64,000 nt of DNA from Chthoniobacteraceae bacterium (GTDB taxonomy: Bacteria; Verrucomicrobiota; Verrucomicrobiia; Chthoniobacterales; Chthoniobacteraceae): contig CANJNZ010000003.1 in the NCBI GenBank assembly GCA_947476045.1, forward strand, positions 1 to 64,000, in the 5' to 3' direction. This document shows, in pieces, positions 52,290 through 62,300 of the stretch (positions are counted from its first letter, which is position 1; each line of letters starts with the position of its first letter). The translations under genes were made by a program, and so were the position numbers. The notes beneath the pieces were generated by a model. It worked only from the letters and a program-made list of their open reading frames with translations, did not search any database and was not told the DNA's origin.

Positions 52290-52991
52290 GATGCCGAAAC
52301 TATCTGATCTTCGCACACGATGAATACGCCCTCCGCGGAAAAGCGAAACGACCGGTGTTCTTCAGTTCGCGTTCCTTGAGGCGTTAAAAACGCAACCCCC
52401 GACCGAATGTAGTGCTGGTTCCTGGCAATTTTCGTAGTGCGCGGGCAGATTCTGAGATTCGGTTTTAACCCCCGTATTTCACATATCTTTCCGCTTACCA
52501 TGCAAGGCCTGAGCTTAGGATTCCGCCAAAATTCGCCGCCGCTAAACTCATAAAAATGGATCGCGCCAAAAGCGTGCATGAAGCATGCTGAGAGTCGGCG
52601 AACGGATCAGTCAACGATGGATTGTTCGCGGAAAGTGCTAAAACTCTCGAAAATCCATTCACACATACGGCAGACAAGATGTATTCCCGCGTTCATCCAG
52701 TTTGATGAACGCTAACCCAGATTCAGCGAACTGTAGTTGCCCGCAAACCGGAATTACTTGAAGGGATTCGCTGCGCCGAGCGTGTGCGAAACTGGAATTC
52801 GCTTTGCCGGAGCGGAGCTATTTCATCACGGCAGAGGTAAGCAATGAGGCGGGTGATCGTTTTGAGCAGGAATTTCATGGTCTTCGTTTTGTGTGCGCAC
52901 GTAGGAAAACACACCTACTTGGACAAAAGCTGTCCGACCCTTGAACGAATGTTCTTGAGAAGCATCCACGGGCATCCATACACATCTGCGT
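52290..52991. other. Gene-free stretch
   Basis: About 700 bp between the divergent STAND operon and the WYL regulator. No frame has convincing coding features. A+T content is higher than around it. Promoters for both neighbours are expected here, but no clear consensus is seen. Confidence 0.5.
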
Positions 52992-53999
52992 ATGTCGCGC
53001 TTGAAATCCCCGGTTCGTCTTCCCAAAGCCTCGCAATTTTCGCGTCCACCGCTGGAGCGGATGATGCGGCTGCACAAGAAGCTGATCGCCGGCGATTTTC
53101 CGAACTGCCGCAAACTGGCCGATGAAATGGAGGTCTCCACCAAGACCATCCAGCGTGACATTGATTTCATGCGGGATCGACTCGGTCTGCCGATTGAATA
53201 CGACCAGCTACATTTTGGATTCTTTTACACCGAACCCGTCACACACTTCCCGAGCGTGGAGGTTTCCGAGGGCGAAGTGGTGGCGCTCTTCGTCGCGCAG
53301 AAGGCGCTGGAACAGTATCGCGGCACGTCTTTTGAAAAGCCGCTGCGCACCGCCTTTGAGAAAATCACGGACGGCCTCAAGGAGCGGATCGGATTTCAGT
53401 GGGGTGATGTGGACTCGGCGATTTCTTTCAAGGGACTTGGCACCAGCGTGGCAGACCTTGAACTATTCGAGACGGTGAGCCGGGCGACCCTCGACTCCCA
53501 CGAACTCGCATTTGAATACAAGAAGCTGCGCGGTTCGCAACATGAGGAGCGACGCATCCAGCCCTACCATCTCGGCTGCATCGAGAATCAGTGGTATGTG
53601 TTCGGATTCGATCTGGCGCGGCAGCAATTGCGCACATTCGCCCTGCCACGGATGCGCAAGGTGCGCGACACGCGGGCGAAATTCCGGCGCCCGGCAGATT
53701 TCTCGATTTCAAACCACCTCAGCGACAGCTTCGGCGTATTCAAGGGAAAGGCAAAACACCATGTGGTGATTCGTTTTGATGAGTTCGCGGCCCGTCTTGT
53801 GTGCGAGCGCCAGTGGCATCCATCGCAAAAGATCAAACGGCTCGCTGGTGGCGAGGTGGAGCTGAGCATGACGCTCGGCAGCCTGGAGGAAATCGAGCGC
53901 TGGGTGTTGAGCTGGGCCGAACATTCAAAAGTGCTAGAACCGATGGAATTGAAACGGCGCATCCGCAAGGCGGCCTCGGCGATTCTGGCGGGGACGTGA
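52992..53999 (+). CDS. WYL-domain transcriptional regulator
   Basis: A 335-residue protein with an N-terminal HTH (RMMRLHKKLIAGDFPNCRKL, ADEMEVSTKTIQRDIDFM), the WYL domain (ERRIQPYHLGCIENQWYVFG, followed by FD) and a C-terminal WCX region (VIRFDEFAARLVCERQWHPS). WYL regulators of this size often control phage-defence islands. It lies 75 bp before the DUF2779 nuclease gene on the same strand and may control it and the genes to its right. The ligand is unknown, but WYL domains can bind nucleic acids or nucleotides. Confidence 0.88.
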   Translation: MSRLKSPVRLPKASQFSRPPLERMMRLHKKLIAGDFPNCRKLADEMEVSTKTIQRDIDFMRDRLGLPIEYDQLHFGFFYTEPVTHFPSVEVSEGEVVALFVAQKALEQYRGTSFEKPLRTAFEKITDGLKERIGFQWGDVDSAISFKGLGTSVADLELFETVSRATLDSHELAFEYKKLRGSQHEERRIQPYHLGCIENQWYVFGFDLARQQLRTFALPRMRKVRDTRAKFRRPADFSISNHLSDSFGVFKGKAKHHVVIRFDEFAARLVCERQWHPSQKIKRLAGGEVELSMTLGSLEEIERWVLSWAEHSKVLEPMELKRRIRKAASAILAGT

Positions 54000-54022
54000 C
54001 CCGGCACATTCGTATTTCACCT

Positions 54023-54043
54023 GTAGGACAGTCTTTGTCTGTC
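54023..54043 (+). promoter_or_regulatory. GTAGGAC-headed hairpin before the DUF2779 gene
   Basis: GTAGGACAGTCTTTGTCTGT runs into C at 54043. GACAG and CTGTC pair across a 7-base loop. Similar GTAGGAC-headed hairpins lie before the two ARPP-1 genes (11212-11218 minus strand, 58339-58345). Confidence 0.45.
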
Positions 54044-54074
54044 TCCGGCCATATCATTTGGAGCAAACACCGCT

Positions 54075-55610
54075 ATGTCCCACAACTTCACGCCCACGCT
54101 TTCCAAATCCAAACTCATCGCATTCCGCCAGTGCCCGAAGCGTCTGTGGCTGGAAGTGCACCGGCCTGACCTGCGCGAGGACTCTCCCCAGACTCAGGCA
54201 AGATTTGAAGTCGGCTATCAGGTGGGTGACATCGCGAAGCGCATTTATGATCCGGAGGGAATCGGCGCGGTCATTGATTTCAAAACCGAAGGATTCAAAG
54301 GCGCATTTGATCGCACGAAGGTGCTGGTGGAGAATTTCCGCCAGCCGGTGTTTGAGGCGGGATTCAAGGCGGCGGGTGCCCTGGCTTTTGCGGATGTGTT
54401 GTTGCCGGATTCGGAAAACGGACAGCCCGTCTGGCGGATGGTCGAGGTGAAATCTGCGACCGGTGTTCATGACTATCATCGTGACGACATTGCGGTGCAG
54501 ACTTTCGTTGCGAAGGAGGCTGGCGTGCCATTGAAGTCCGTCGCGCTCGCCCACATTGACAGCTCATGGGTTTATCCAGGCGATGGAGATTATCGCGGAT
54601 TGCTGACCGAGGCCGACCTCACCGCAGAGGCCTTTGCGCGATTGGGGGAAGTCAGGGAGTGGATTACCGACGCGCAGAAGATCGTGGCCCTGCCCGATGA
54701 GCCCACGGTGGCCGTCGGCCCGCAGTGCCATGATCCGTTTGATTGCGCCTTTTGCACCTACTGCAACAAAGACATCCCGCAGCCGGAATACCCGGTTGAC
54801 TGGCTGCCGCGACTTTCACCGTCCCAACGCACGCAACTCGCCGAAAAGGGCGTCAACGATTTGCGCCATGTGCCCGATGAACTGCTCGGCGACACGCAGA
54901 TGATGGTGAAGGAGCACACGCTGGCCGGGACGGTGCGCTTTGATGCCGCCGGAGCCGCAGAGGACCTCGCTCCCTACGGATTGCCCGCATACTTCCTCGA
55001 CTTCGAGAGCGTGCAGTTCGCCGTGCCGATTTGGAAAGGCACACGCCCTTACCAGCAAATCGTTTTTCAATTCAGCCTCCACAAACTCGATAAGTCCGGA
55101 GACCTGATCCAAATCGGCTGCCTCAATCTCTCCGGCGAAGACCCTTCCGAAGCAATCGCCAAGGCTTTAATCAAAGTCTGCGGCAAGAAAGGACCGGTGT
55201 TCGTTTATCATGCAGGATTTGAAACGGCCCGCATCCGCGAGCTTGCCGATCGCTTCCCCGATTTGGCAAAGCCACTGCTGGCCATCAACGAAAGAGTGGT
55301 GGATCTCCTGCCCATCGCCCGCAACCGCTACTACCACCACAGCCAGCAAGGAAGCTGGAGCATCAAAGCCGTGCTGCCCGCCATAGCTCCGGAACTCAGC
55401 TACGACACACTGGATGGCGTTGTGGATGGCGGCACTGCCATGAGTGCATTCTGCGAGGCAATCCAGCCCGTCACCACGCCGGAGCGCAAACGTGAAATCG
55501 AAAAGCAGCTCCTCGCCTATTGCCGCATGGACACACTGGCGATGGTCCGGATCTGGGAGTTTTTCACCGGGCGCAAAGGAAAGACTGATGCGCCTTCTGG
55601 TCCGCGTTGA
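54075..55610 (+). CDS. Cas4-like nuclease with DUF2779 domain
   Basis: The 511-residue protein has two halves. The first 150 residues look like a PD-(D/E)xK nuclease: Asp107 in AFADVLL, Glu124-Lys126 in VEVKSATG, Gln142. Cys20 and CHDPFDCAFCTYC (about 218-231) would hold a Cas4-like iron-sulfur cluster. The second half is DUF2779, RNase H/exonuclease-like: YFLDFESVQFAVPIWKGTRP, VYHAGFETARIRELA, and AYCRMDTLAMVRIWEFF at the end. DUF2779 proteins are frequent in defence islands and near recombination genes. A C-terminal scrap of a second copy lies at 18947. Confidence 0.88.
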   Translation: MSHNFTPTLSKSKLIAFRQCPKRLWLEVHRPDLREDSPQTQARFEVGYQVGDIAKRIYDPEGIGAVIDFKTEGFKGAFDRTKVLVENFRQPVFEAGFKAAGALAFADVLLPDSENGQPVWRMVEVKSATGVHDYHRDDIAVQTFVAKEAGVPLKSVALAHIDSSWVYPGDGDYRGLLTEADLTAEAFARLGEVREWITDAQKIVALPDEPTVAVGPQCHDPFDCAFCTYCNKDIPQPEYPVDWLPRLSPSQRTQLAEKGVNDLRHVPDELLGDTQMMVKEHTLAGTVRFDAAGAAEDLAPYGLPAYFLDFESVQFAVPIWKGTRPYQQIVFQFSLHKLDKSGDLIQIGCLNLSGEDPSEAIAKALIKVCGKKGPVFVYHAGFETARIRELADRFPDLAKPLLAINERVVDLLPIARNRYYHHSQQGSWSIKAVLPAIAPELSYDTLDGVVDGGTAMSAFCEAIQPVTTPERKREIEKQLLAYCRMDTLAMVRIWEFFTGRKGKTDAPSGPR

Positions 55611-55666
55611 TCACGCAGAGGCAGCCGCGCCAATCATTCCGCACCTGTGGGATGCTGGTGCTTTGC

Positions 55667-56959
55667 TTAGTTCAGGCTCGCCAAAGTATGGTCGAGCGCT
55701 GCGCGCAGAATCCATGCACGCTGGCGGGCGGACTTCTCCGCACGCGCCTCCCTGAGTGCTTTGGCCAGCATCTTGCGCGAGGACTCAGGGACGCTGCTCA
55801 TGCTTCGCAGTGCCTCAGCCGTGACTTCGTAAAGTGCTGCGCACCCTGCCGCATCGCCGTTGTTGAAGATCGGCACGCCGCGTTCGATCGCCAGTTCGAT
55901 CAGCCCGTCTGACTTCAGTGGCCCGGTTTCCGTGGCAGGCGGAACCAGAACTTGATCGATTACGTGAATAACTCCGTTGGACGCCGCGATGTCGGCCTTG
56001 AGAAGAGCCGCAGCTCCAACGCGAACTTTGCCATCCTCGAACTTGAAGGAAACTTTGGACCCTTGCAGCGACACCCCCTCACGCGCCTCCAGCGCTTTGG
56101 CCAAAGTCACGCGGCCGGCAATCACATGGTTTTTAAGGATCGCTACGAGTTGTTCCCGGTTCTCGGGCTTGAGCAATGTCTCCACCGTCCCGGATGGCAA
56201 CTTGGCAAAGGCCTCATCCGTCGGCGCGAGCACCGTCAATGGTCCTTCGCCAGACAGCACCCCGACGAGGTCCGCGGCGGTAGCTGCGGCCAGCAGGGTC
56301 TTGAAACCACCAGCTCCTTTAGCCACATCCACCAGAGTTTTGCCACTCTTGACCAGTTCGGCGTCCGCTTCTCCCGCGGCGGCTTTCACCACCTCGATCT
56401 CAAGGGAGAAAGGTCCCGCCTTTTTGTCTGCCAGAGTGAATCCGACGGAGGCCACTTTGGCCGTATTGATCGCCTTCAGCGGAAGATCGCGACCGAAAGC
56501 CTGAAGCTTGAAATCAGCGAACGGGATCCGTGTTTCCTGCCACTCCCCCGCTGTGGTCGGCAGGTAGGCCCGGTAGGAACTGGCGCTCATCTGGTCGTTC
56601 ACCCGCAGGTCCACCCAGTAAGTCCTGCCATCGCCCTTCGCCTTCACAACCAGAGCGGACATGCCATCAAGCCCGAGCGCGCTTGGTTTCATGCGGATGG
56701 AGGCAAAGCCTCCTCTATTCTCCAACGAGAGATCGCCTGTGAAAAGCAGCGTCCCCTGTTCGGTGCGCTTGAACCCGCCCTTGGAAACCCCGCCCATCAC
56801 GCCGTCATTCACGGAGGTCCAGTCTTTCAAAGACTCCTCCGTCTCAAAAGAGGCAACGTTCTTTTCTGCGGCGGAGAGAGGAGAATTGGTGAAAAGCGCG
56901 GCGAGGGCAAAGGCGCCTATCCAAGCACGGGTCTTAAAGAATGCGGTGATAGTATTCAT
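55667..56959 (-). CDS. Secreted CIA30-fasciclin fusion protein
   Basis: A signal peptide (about 1-30, ending LSAAE) precedes a CIA30 beta-sandwich (35-190: VNDGVMGGVSKGGFKRTEQG, GGFASIRMKPSALGLDGMSA, FADFKLQAFGRDLP). A fasciclin (FAS1) domain follows (205-345: TLLAAATAADLVGVLSGEGP, LTVLAPTDEAFAKLP, NGVIHVIDQVLVPP). The tail of 80 helical residues is unknown. FAS1 mediates adhesion, and CIA30-like domains bind sugars or act in redox complexes. It points toward, and converges on, the DUF2779 gene. 56960-57268 has no gene. Confidence 0.85.
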   Translation of the reverse strand: MNTITAFFKTRAWIGAFALAALFTNSPLSAAEKNVASFETEESLKDWTSVNDGVMGGVSKGGFKRTEQGTLLFTGDLSLENRGGFASIRMKPSALGLDGMSALVVKAKGDGRTYWVDLRVNDQMSASSYRAYLPTTAGEWQETRIPFADFKLQAFGRDLPLKAINTAKVASVGFTLADKKAGPFSLEIEVVKAAAGEADAELVKSGKTLVDVAKGAGGFKTLLAAATAADLVGVLSGEGPLTVLAPTDEAFAKLPSGTVETLLKPENREQLVAILKNHVIAGRVTLAKALEAREGVSLQGSKVSFKFEDGKVRVGAAALLKADIAASNGVIHVIDQVLVPPATETGPLKSDGLIELAIERGVPIFNNGDAAGCAALYEVTAEALRSMSSVPESSRKMLAKALREARAEKSARQRAWILRAALDHTLASLN

Positions 56960-57268
56960 GGGTCTGTGTATGGTTAGTCGTGGTGAGTCTGGAAGTCGGG
57001 ATTTTGAAGTCACCGTTTATACGCTGCAAATCACGAATCGGATTCAAGAATCGCTCGGAGCAAAAAGTTCGCAGTCGAATACGCTTCCTCCGCCTCTTCC
57101 GTCATAGGGTCAAAGACAGTGTTCGCAGCCTGCGCTGAAGCAGCGCCTGCATGAGTCGCTGCAAGGAAATCGCTATCGCGCCCGCTACGCATCTAAGGTT
57201 TATTTCTAGGGTGGGACAGCCAATGTCTCGTCGGCCTGATTGAGTGTGGTTTTCAACTACCACTACCG

Positions 57269-57764
57269 ATGAACAAGATAATCGCACCGCTGGTTAAATT
57301 TCTTGAGTCCCTGGAATGCCACTATGAGATCGACCGCGCCAAAGGGGATTCTGCATTCCGGTCTTGAGAACAAAAATACCATGTGGAGATGGCTCGCCCA
57401 TCAGGATGATGAGGGACGTTTTGCGATGGTGTCATTGCTCCCGCTCAAGGCATCCGAGATGCGGCAGAACGCATGTGCGGAGTTGCTTGTGCGAATCAAC
57501 GTGAAGCTCGGGCTTGGCCATTTTGATCTCGATTTCAGCGACGGTCAGATTGCCTTTCGCACAGTGGTCCCGGTGTCGCCAAAGAGCAGGCTCCGGATGA
57601 GCGTCATCGAACACGTGATTCGGGGACACCACGCGCTTGTTGACCAGTATCTGCCTGCAATCAGCACGGTGCTGTTCACCGGCCAGACTCCCGTAGAAGC
57701 GCTTGCCGCCGCAGTGGAGCGTGAAAAAGAGGCTGCCATGAAACCACGGTTCAGCCTGAATTGA
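57269..57764 (+). pseudogene. YbjN-like gene with a one-base frameshift
   Basis: An ATG at 57269 opens MNKIIAPLVKFLESLECHYE followed by IDRAKG, then the frame fails at 57365. Changing GGGG at 57344-57347 to GGG would continue as ILHSGLENKNTMWRWLAHQD and on to 57764, giving a complete YbjN-like protein (LLPLKASEMRQNACAELLVR, LGLGHFDLDFSDGQIAFRTV). The homopolymer points to slippage or a sequencing error. The 3' end AAMKPRFSLN is also found at 12708-12743. The helical gene follows 8 bp later. Confidence 0.75.
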
Positions 57765-57772
57765 TCTGAATT

Positions 57773-58307
57773 ATGCCGGACGGCTTTACACACTCTCTGA
57801 TTGATATAGCCCGCGAGTTGAAACGATCGGTCATCTATCTGCGCGGCCTGCAAACGCGCTTCGATCTGCCCGAGCTTGAAGGCGCTGGCTTATTCTGATG
57901 CCTACCTCGAATTTCTGACGAAGCTGGCGCATCTGCGCGCCCTCTCCATCCCTGAGGAAGCCCTGCGCAATCTCTGGCACATCGAAAAGAAACTGCTGCT
58001 ACTGCTTCATGCCGATACCAACGGCTCCCCGACGTGGTTTCTGGACGCGTGCGGCGCGACCAGCCACCCCGAGCAGCGACTGCTCCTCTCCAACTACGAC
58101 ATCGGCGTGGAAATCCCGTCAAAAACCCTGCAACTCGGGCTCAATTTCTCGGACAAACTGCCGGAGCTTTTCACCGGCCGGCAAATGGGCGAGGACGGCC
58201 TGCGCGTGCTCCACGACTACCTCCAGCTTTGCACCCGGATTCACTCCGACATCCGTGCGGAACTCCCGCTCATCCGCGCCGCCATCCGCAGGGGAAGACA
58301 GCTCTGA
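57773..58307 (+). pseudogene. All-helical ARPP-1-linked protein, copy 2, frameshifted
   Basis: The start MPDGFTHSLIDIARELKRSV and RGLQTRFDLPELE match copy 1 (12177-12704), but an extra 7 bp (near 57880-57886, GGCGCTG) shifts the frame and a stop follows at 57896. From about 57876 the second frame restores the rest: YLEFLTKLAHLRALSIPEEA through GRQMGEDGLRVLHDYLQL to RRGRQL. Downstream translation from an internal TTG is possible but lacks the first 40 residues. The remaining sequence is highly conserved, so the damage is recent. Confidence 0.75.
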
Positions 58308-58338
58308 GTAGCGAAATATATTTTTTGGGAAAAAAACG

Positions 58339-58368
58339 GTAGGACTACGGATGTCCCAGGTGGTGTAT
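58339..58368 (+). promoter_or_regulatory. Degenerate palindrome in the ARPP-1 copy 2 leader
   Basis: GTAGGACTACGGATGTCCCA and GGTGG form the counterpart of the perfect palindrome at 11196-11213, with the arms partly mismatched. It lies about 15-40 bp before the ATG at 58380. Confidence 0.4.
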
Positions 58369-58379
58369 AAAATGGAGGC

Positions 58380-59327
58380 ATGAATGCAAAACACATCACC
58401 GTCACCGGCCCGTTCACACATGAAAACCTCAGCATCTTTCTCCTGCGCGGCAGCGATACGCTGGACGGCAGCCGCTTCATCCCGCTCGATCAGGCGTTGG
58501 AGCAGAAATTCGTCACCGTTCACGAGACCGGGACCGTCGGACAACTGGAGGTCGAAAACCTGTCCGACTCGCTCGACCTCTACATCCAGGCTGGCGATGT
58601 GGTGAAGGGCGGACGTCAGGATCGCACGCTCGGTGTTGATTTTGTCCTGCCTGCAAAATCCGGGCGCGTGCCAATCCCGTCGTTCTGCGTGGAAAGCGGG
58701 CGCTGGCACCGGCGTGCAGAAGAGGATGCGGGATCATTTTCCAGCGCCAAATCATCCCTCAGCAATAAATCCCTCCGCATGGCCGCCAAGATGAGCAAGT
58801 GCCAGGGCGAAGTGTGGGCCAAGGTCGCCGAAGCGCAGGACAAATTGAGCGAGAGCCTGGACAAAAACATCAAGGCCTGCGCCTCACCGAGCAGCTATCT
58901 GCTTTCCGTCGAGGACGACGACCTGCTCAAGCGCAAGGACGGCTATCGCGCAGCACTGGCAAAAATCATTGATGATGCGCCCGACGCCGTGGGCTACGCC
59001 TTCGCAATCAACGGCGAAATCAACACCGCCGACAGCTACGGCTCCGGCATTCTGTTTCGCAAACTCTGGAGCAAGCTGCTCGACGCCGCAGTGCTGGAAG
59101 CCATCTCCGAATCCCGTCGCAACACGAAAAAGAAAACAGCCCCCGTCACGGCGGATTCAATTCGACAATGGTTCGGCGAGGCAGACCTGAGCCAGATCTT
59201 CGAACGAAACGAAGTCCCGCCCCGCGTCCGCGTGGACACCCGGCGCAACGAAAAGACCTACGTATTCGACACCTGCGACCACGCCTTCAACGACGCAGTG
59301 CTGCACAAGAATCTCGTTTCGTGCTGA
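58380..59327 (+). CDS. ARPP-1 domain protein, copy 2
   Basis: The 315-residue protein is the near twin of copy 1 (12 substitutions by eye, such as E for D in the RRAEEDAG segment and a changed C-terminus LVSC). All ARPP-1 motifs listed for copy 1 are present. Its end overlaps the drmD start by seven bases (GTGCTGA), so the two are translationally coupled. This places ARPP-1 as the leading gene of a DISARM-type operon. Function unknown; a regulator or toxin-like partner is conceivable. Confidence 0.85.
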   Translation: MNAKHITVTGPFTHENLSIFLLRGSDTLDGSRFIPLDQALEQKFVTVHETGTVGQLEVENLSDSLDLYIQAGDVVKGGRQDRTLGVDFVLPAKSGRVPIPSFCVESGRWHRRAEEDAGSFSSAKSSLSNKSLRMAAKMSKCQGEVWAKVAEAQDKLSESLDKNIKACASPSSYLLSVEDDDLLKRKDGYRAALAKIIDDAPDAVGYAFAINGEINTADSYGSGILFRKLWSKLLDAAVLEAISESRRNTKKKTAPVTADSIRQWFGEADLSQIFERNEVPPRVRVDTRRNEKTYVFDTCDHAFNDAVLHKNLVSC

Positions 59328-62300
59328 GGTCGGACAGCATACGCGAGTTCGAAACAGCAGTGTTGCCTCGCATAAGTTATCCAATTATTCAACCGCTCGT
59401 GGCCGGAGCACCTACAACCCCCATCGAAACAGACACCGTTGAATCCGCGGCTCCTGAGCCCGGACAGGTGGTGCGTGCGCGCACGCGCACTTGGCTCGTC
59501 GAGGAGGTTGAACCGCGGCGCGATGGCGGCGGATACACGGTCGTCCATCTCGCGTGTGTCGATGATGATGCACAGGGCCAAATGCTCGAAGTAATTTGGG
59601 AGCACGAACTCGACGCTCGCATCCTGAATGAAGAAGCGTGGAGCAGCATCGGCGAGCGCGGGTTCGATGACGCGCGACCGTTCAGCGCGTTCCTCCACAC
59701 GCTGCGGTGGAACTGCGTCACGGCCACCGATCCCTCGCTTTTCCAAGCGCCGTTCCGCGCGGGCATCCGAATTGACGCCTACCAGCTTGAGCCGCTTCGC
59801 AAGGCGCTGCGCCTGCCGCGCGTGAATCTTTTCATCGCGGACGACGTGGGCCTCGGAAAAACTATCGAGGCTGGACTCATCGCCACGGAGTTGCTGTTGC
59901 GCCGTCGCGTGCGCGAAATCGTCGTCGCTGCGCCGCCTTCGATGTTGCTCCAGTGGAAAGAGGAACTCGAAAGCCGCTTCGGCCTCGTCTTTGAAATTCT
60001 CGACCGCGCTTACATTGAGCGCGTGCGCCGCGAACGCGGTTACAGCGTGAATCCGTGGGAAACATTCCCGCGCTTCCTCGTCTCGCACAAGCTGCTCATC
60101 GACGAGACCTACTCCGGTCCGATGCGCAACTGGCTCGACAACCTCCGCCCCGGCTCACTGCTCATTCTGGACGAAGCGCATCACGCCGCGCCTGCCAGTG
60201 GCTCGCGCTACGCGATTGATTCGCGCTTCACTCGCGCCATCCGTGACCTCGCCGCGCGCTTCGAGCACCGCTTGTTTCTCTCCGCGACGCCGCACAACGG
60301 CCACTCGAACAGCTTCAGTGCGCTGCTCGAATTGCTCGACCCGCAGCGATTCCTGCGCGGGGTGAAAGTGCTCAAGAGCAATCTCGACGCAGTGATGGTC
60401 CGCCGGCTGAAAGACGACTTGCGCGAAGTGCTCGGTGAAGGATTCGCCATCCGCAAAGTGGTGCAGGTGGACATCAAGGGGCTGCCTGCCGACGCGCCGG
60501 AACTACGCCTCTCGCGACTGCTCGACGAATACCGCGAAACGCGCCAGCTCCGCCTCGCCGGTGCCTCCAAGCGCGAGCAAGCCGAGGCGATGCTCGTCGT
60601 CTCGCACCTTCAGCAGCGGCTTCTTTCCTCCATCGAAGCCTTCGCACGCACGCTGGCAGTCCATCGCCGCACGATGGAGCGAGTGTGGGAAAAGAGCGCC
60701 GGTGCGACAAAAGCCAACGCCACGGCACAGCTCGACGAATTCGACTCGGACGACGAACGCTCCGCGCTCTCCGAGGACGAGCAGCAGCAGCTTCACGAGC
60801 GCGCCGTCGAAGCCGCGACCGCCGCATCCTCCGGCGACGCCGCCCGCGCGGACATTGCAAAAGAGCGTGCGTTGCTCGACGAACTCGCCGGCATCGCCGA
60901 CGCCGCGCGCAGTCAGCCGGATGCGCGGATGCGTTATCTCATCGGGTGGATTCGGGAGCACATGTGCCCCGGTGGAAAATGGAACGACCTGCGCGTGCTC
61001 ATCTTCACCGAATACGACGACTCGCGCCGCTATCTCGTGAATATGCTCCGCGATGCGCTCGCGAACACCGACCACATCGAGGCGCGCATCGAGGTCTTCC
61101 ACGGCCCGACTCCGATGGAGAAGCGCGAGGAAATCAAACGCGCGTTCAATGAGCCGACCGACCGCCATCCGCTGCGCATCCTCGTCGCCACCGATGCCGC
61201 GCGCGAGGGCATCAATCTCCAGGCGCAGTGCTGGAACCTTTTCCATTTCGACGTGCCGTGGAATCCGTCGCGCCTCGAACAGCGCAACGGCCGCATCGAC
61301 CGCAAGCTCCAGCCCTCGCCCGAGGTCTTCTGCCACTACTTCGTCTATGAGCAGCGCCCGGAGGACGCCGTGCTGAAGGCGCTCGTGCGCAAAACGGACA
61401 CCATCCGCAAGGAACTCGGAAGCCTCGCCCAAGTCCTCGAACACCGGCTCTCCGACACGCTGCGCCACGGCATCTCGCACAAAGCCGCCGCGCAAATCCG
61501 GGCGAGCATTGAGGGCGAGGCACTCGACGAAAACCAGCGCGCCGTCGCCGAGGAAGAACTTGAAGCCACGCGCGAGCGCCACGACGCGCTCCGCAAGCAA
61601 GTCGAGACCCTGCGCAACCGCATCAATGACGCCCGTGCGTGGATTGGCCTCGACCACGACCAGCTCCGCGACGCCCTCTCATGCTCGCTCGAGATGCTCC
61701 GCGCCGCGCCGCTCACGTCCGTCGCCGCGCCCGCTGGCGAGCCTGCGCGCTTCGCCTTCCCGCGCCTGGAGAGCACCCACATCGGCGGCGCATCGTGGAC
61801 GCCCACGCTCGACACACTCCGCGCACCGCCACGCGAAGGGCCGCGCGATTTCCAGTGGCGACGCGAAGCACCAATCCGCCCCGTCATCTTCGACCCGCCG
61901 CGCGGCGTGGACGACACCGTGGTGCAACTCCATCTCTCGCACCGCGTCGTCCAGCGCCTGCTCGGTCGCTTCCTCGCGCAAGGCTTCGTCCATCACGACC
62001 TTTCCCGCGCATGCTTCGCGCAGACACGCGATGCCGTGCCGCGCGTCATCCTGCTGGGCCGACTCGCGCTTTACGGTGCGGGCGCGGTGCGGTTGCACGA
62101 GGAAATCCTCGCCGTCAGCGCCGCCTGGCAGCCAGCAGATGCGCGCAAAAATCCGCTCAAGCCCTATGCCCGCGCCGCCGACACGAAGACGCGCGAACTG
62201 CTCGAAGACGCGCTTCGCACCGGCAGAGGCGCACCGCTGTCGGAGAAAGTTCAGGCGCAGCTTCTCGCCAGCGTGCAAGCCGACATCCGGGACCTGCTGC

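Noticed and set aside
52844..53125. 93-residue frame before the WYL regulator
   Set aside because: It overlaps the regulator start, and its composition is that of the regulator read in another frame.
59168..59320. Earlier start for DrmD inside ARPP-1
   Set aside because: It would overlap ARPP-1 by 160 bp and adds arginine-rich residues that are the shadow of ARPP-1 codons.
60503..61657. Open frame opposite drmD
   Set aside because: Antisense of a clear SNF2 helicase; composition is typical of reversed codon bias.
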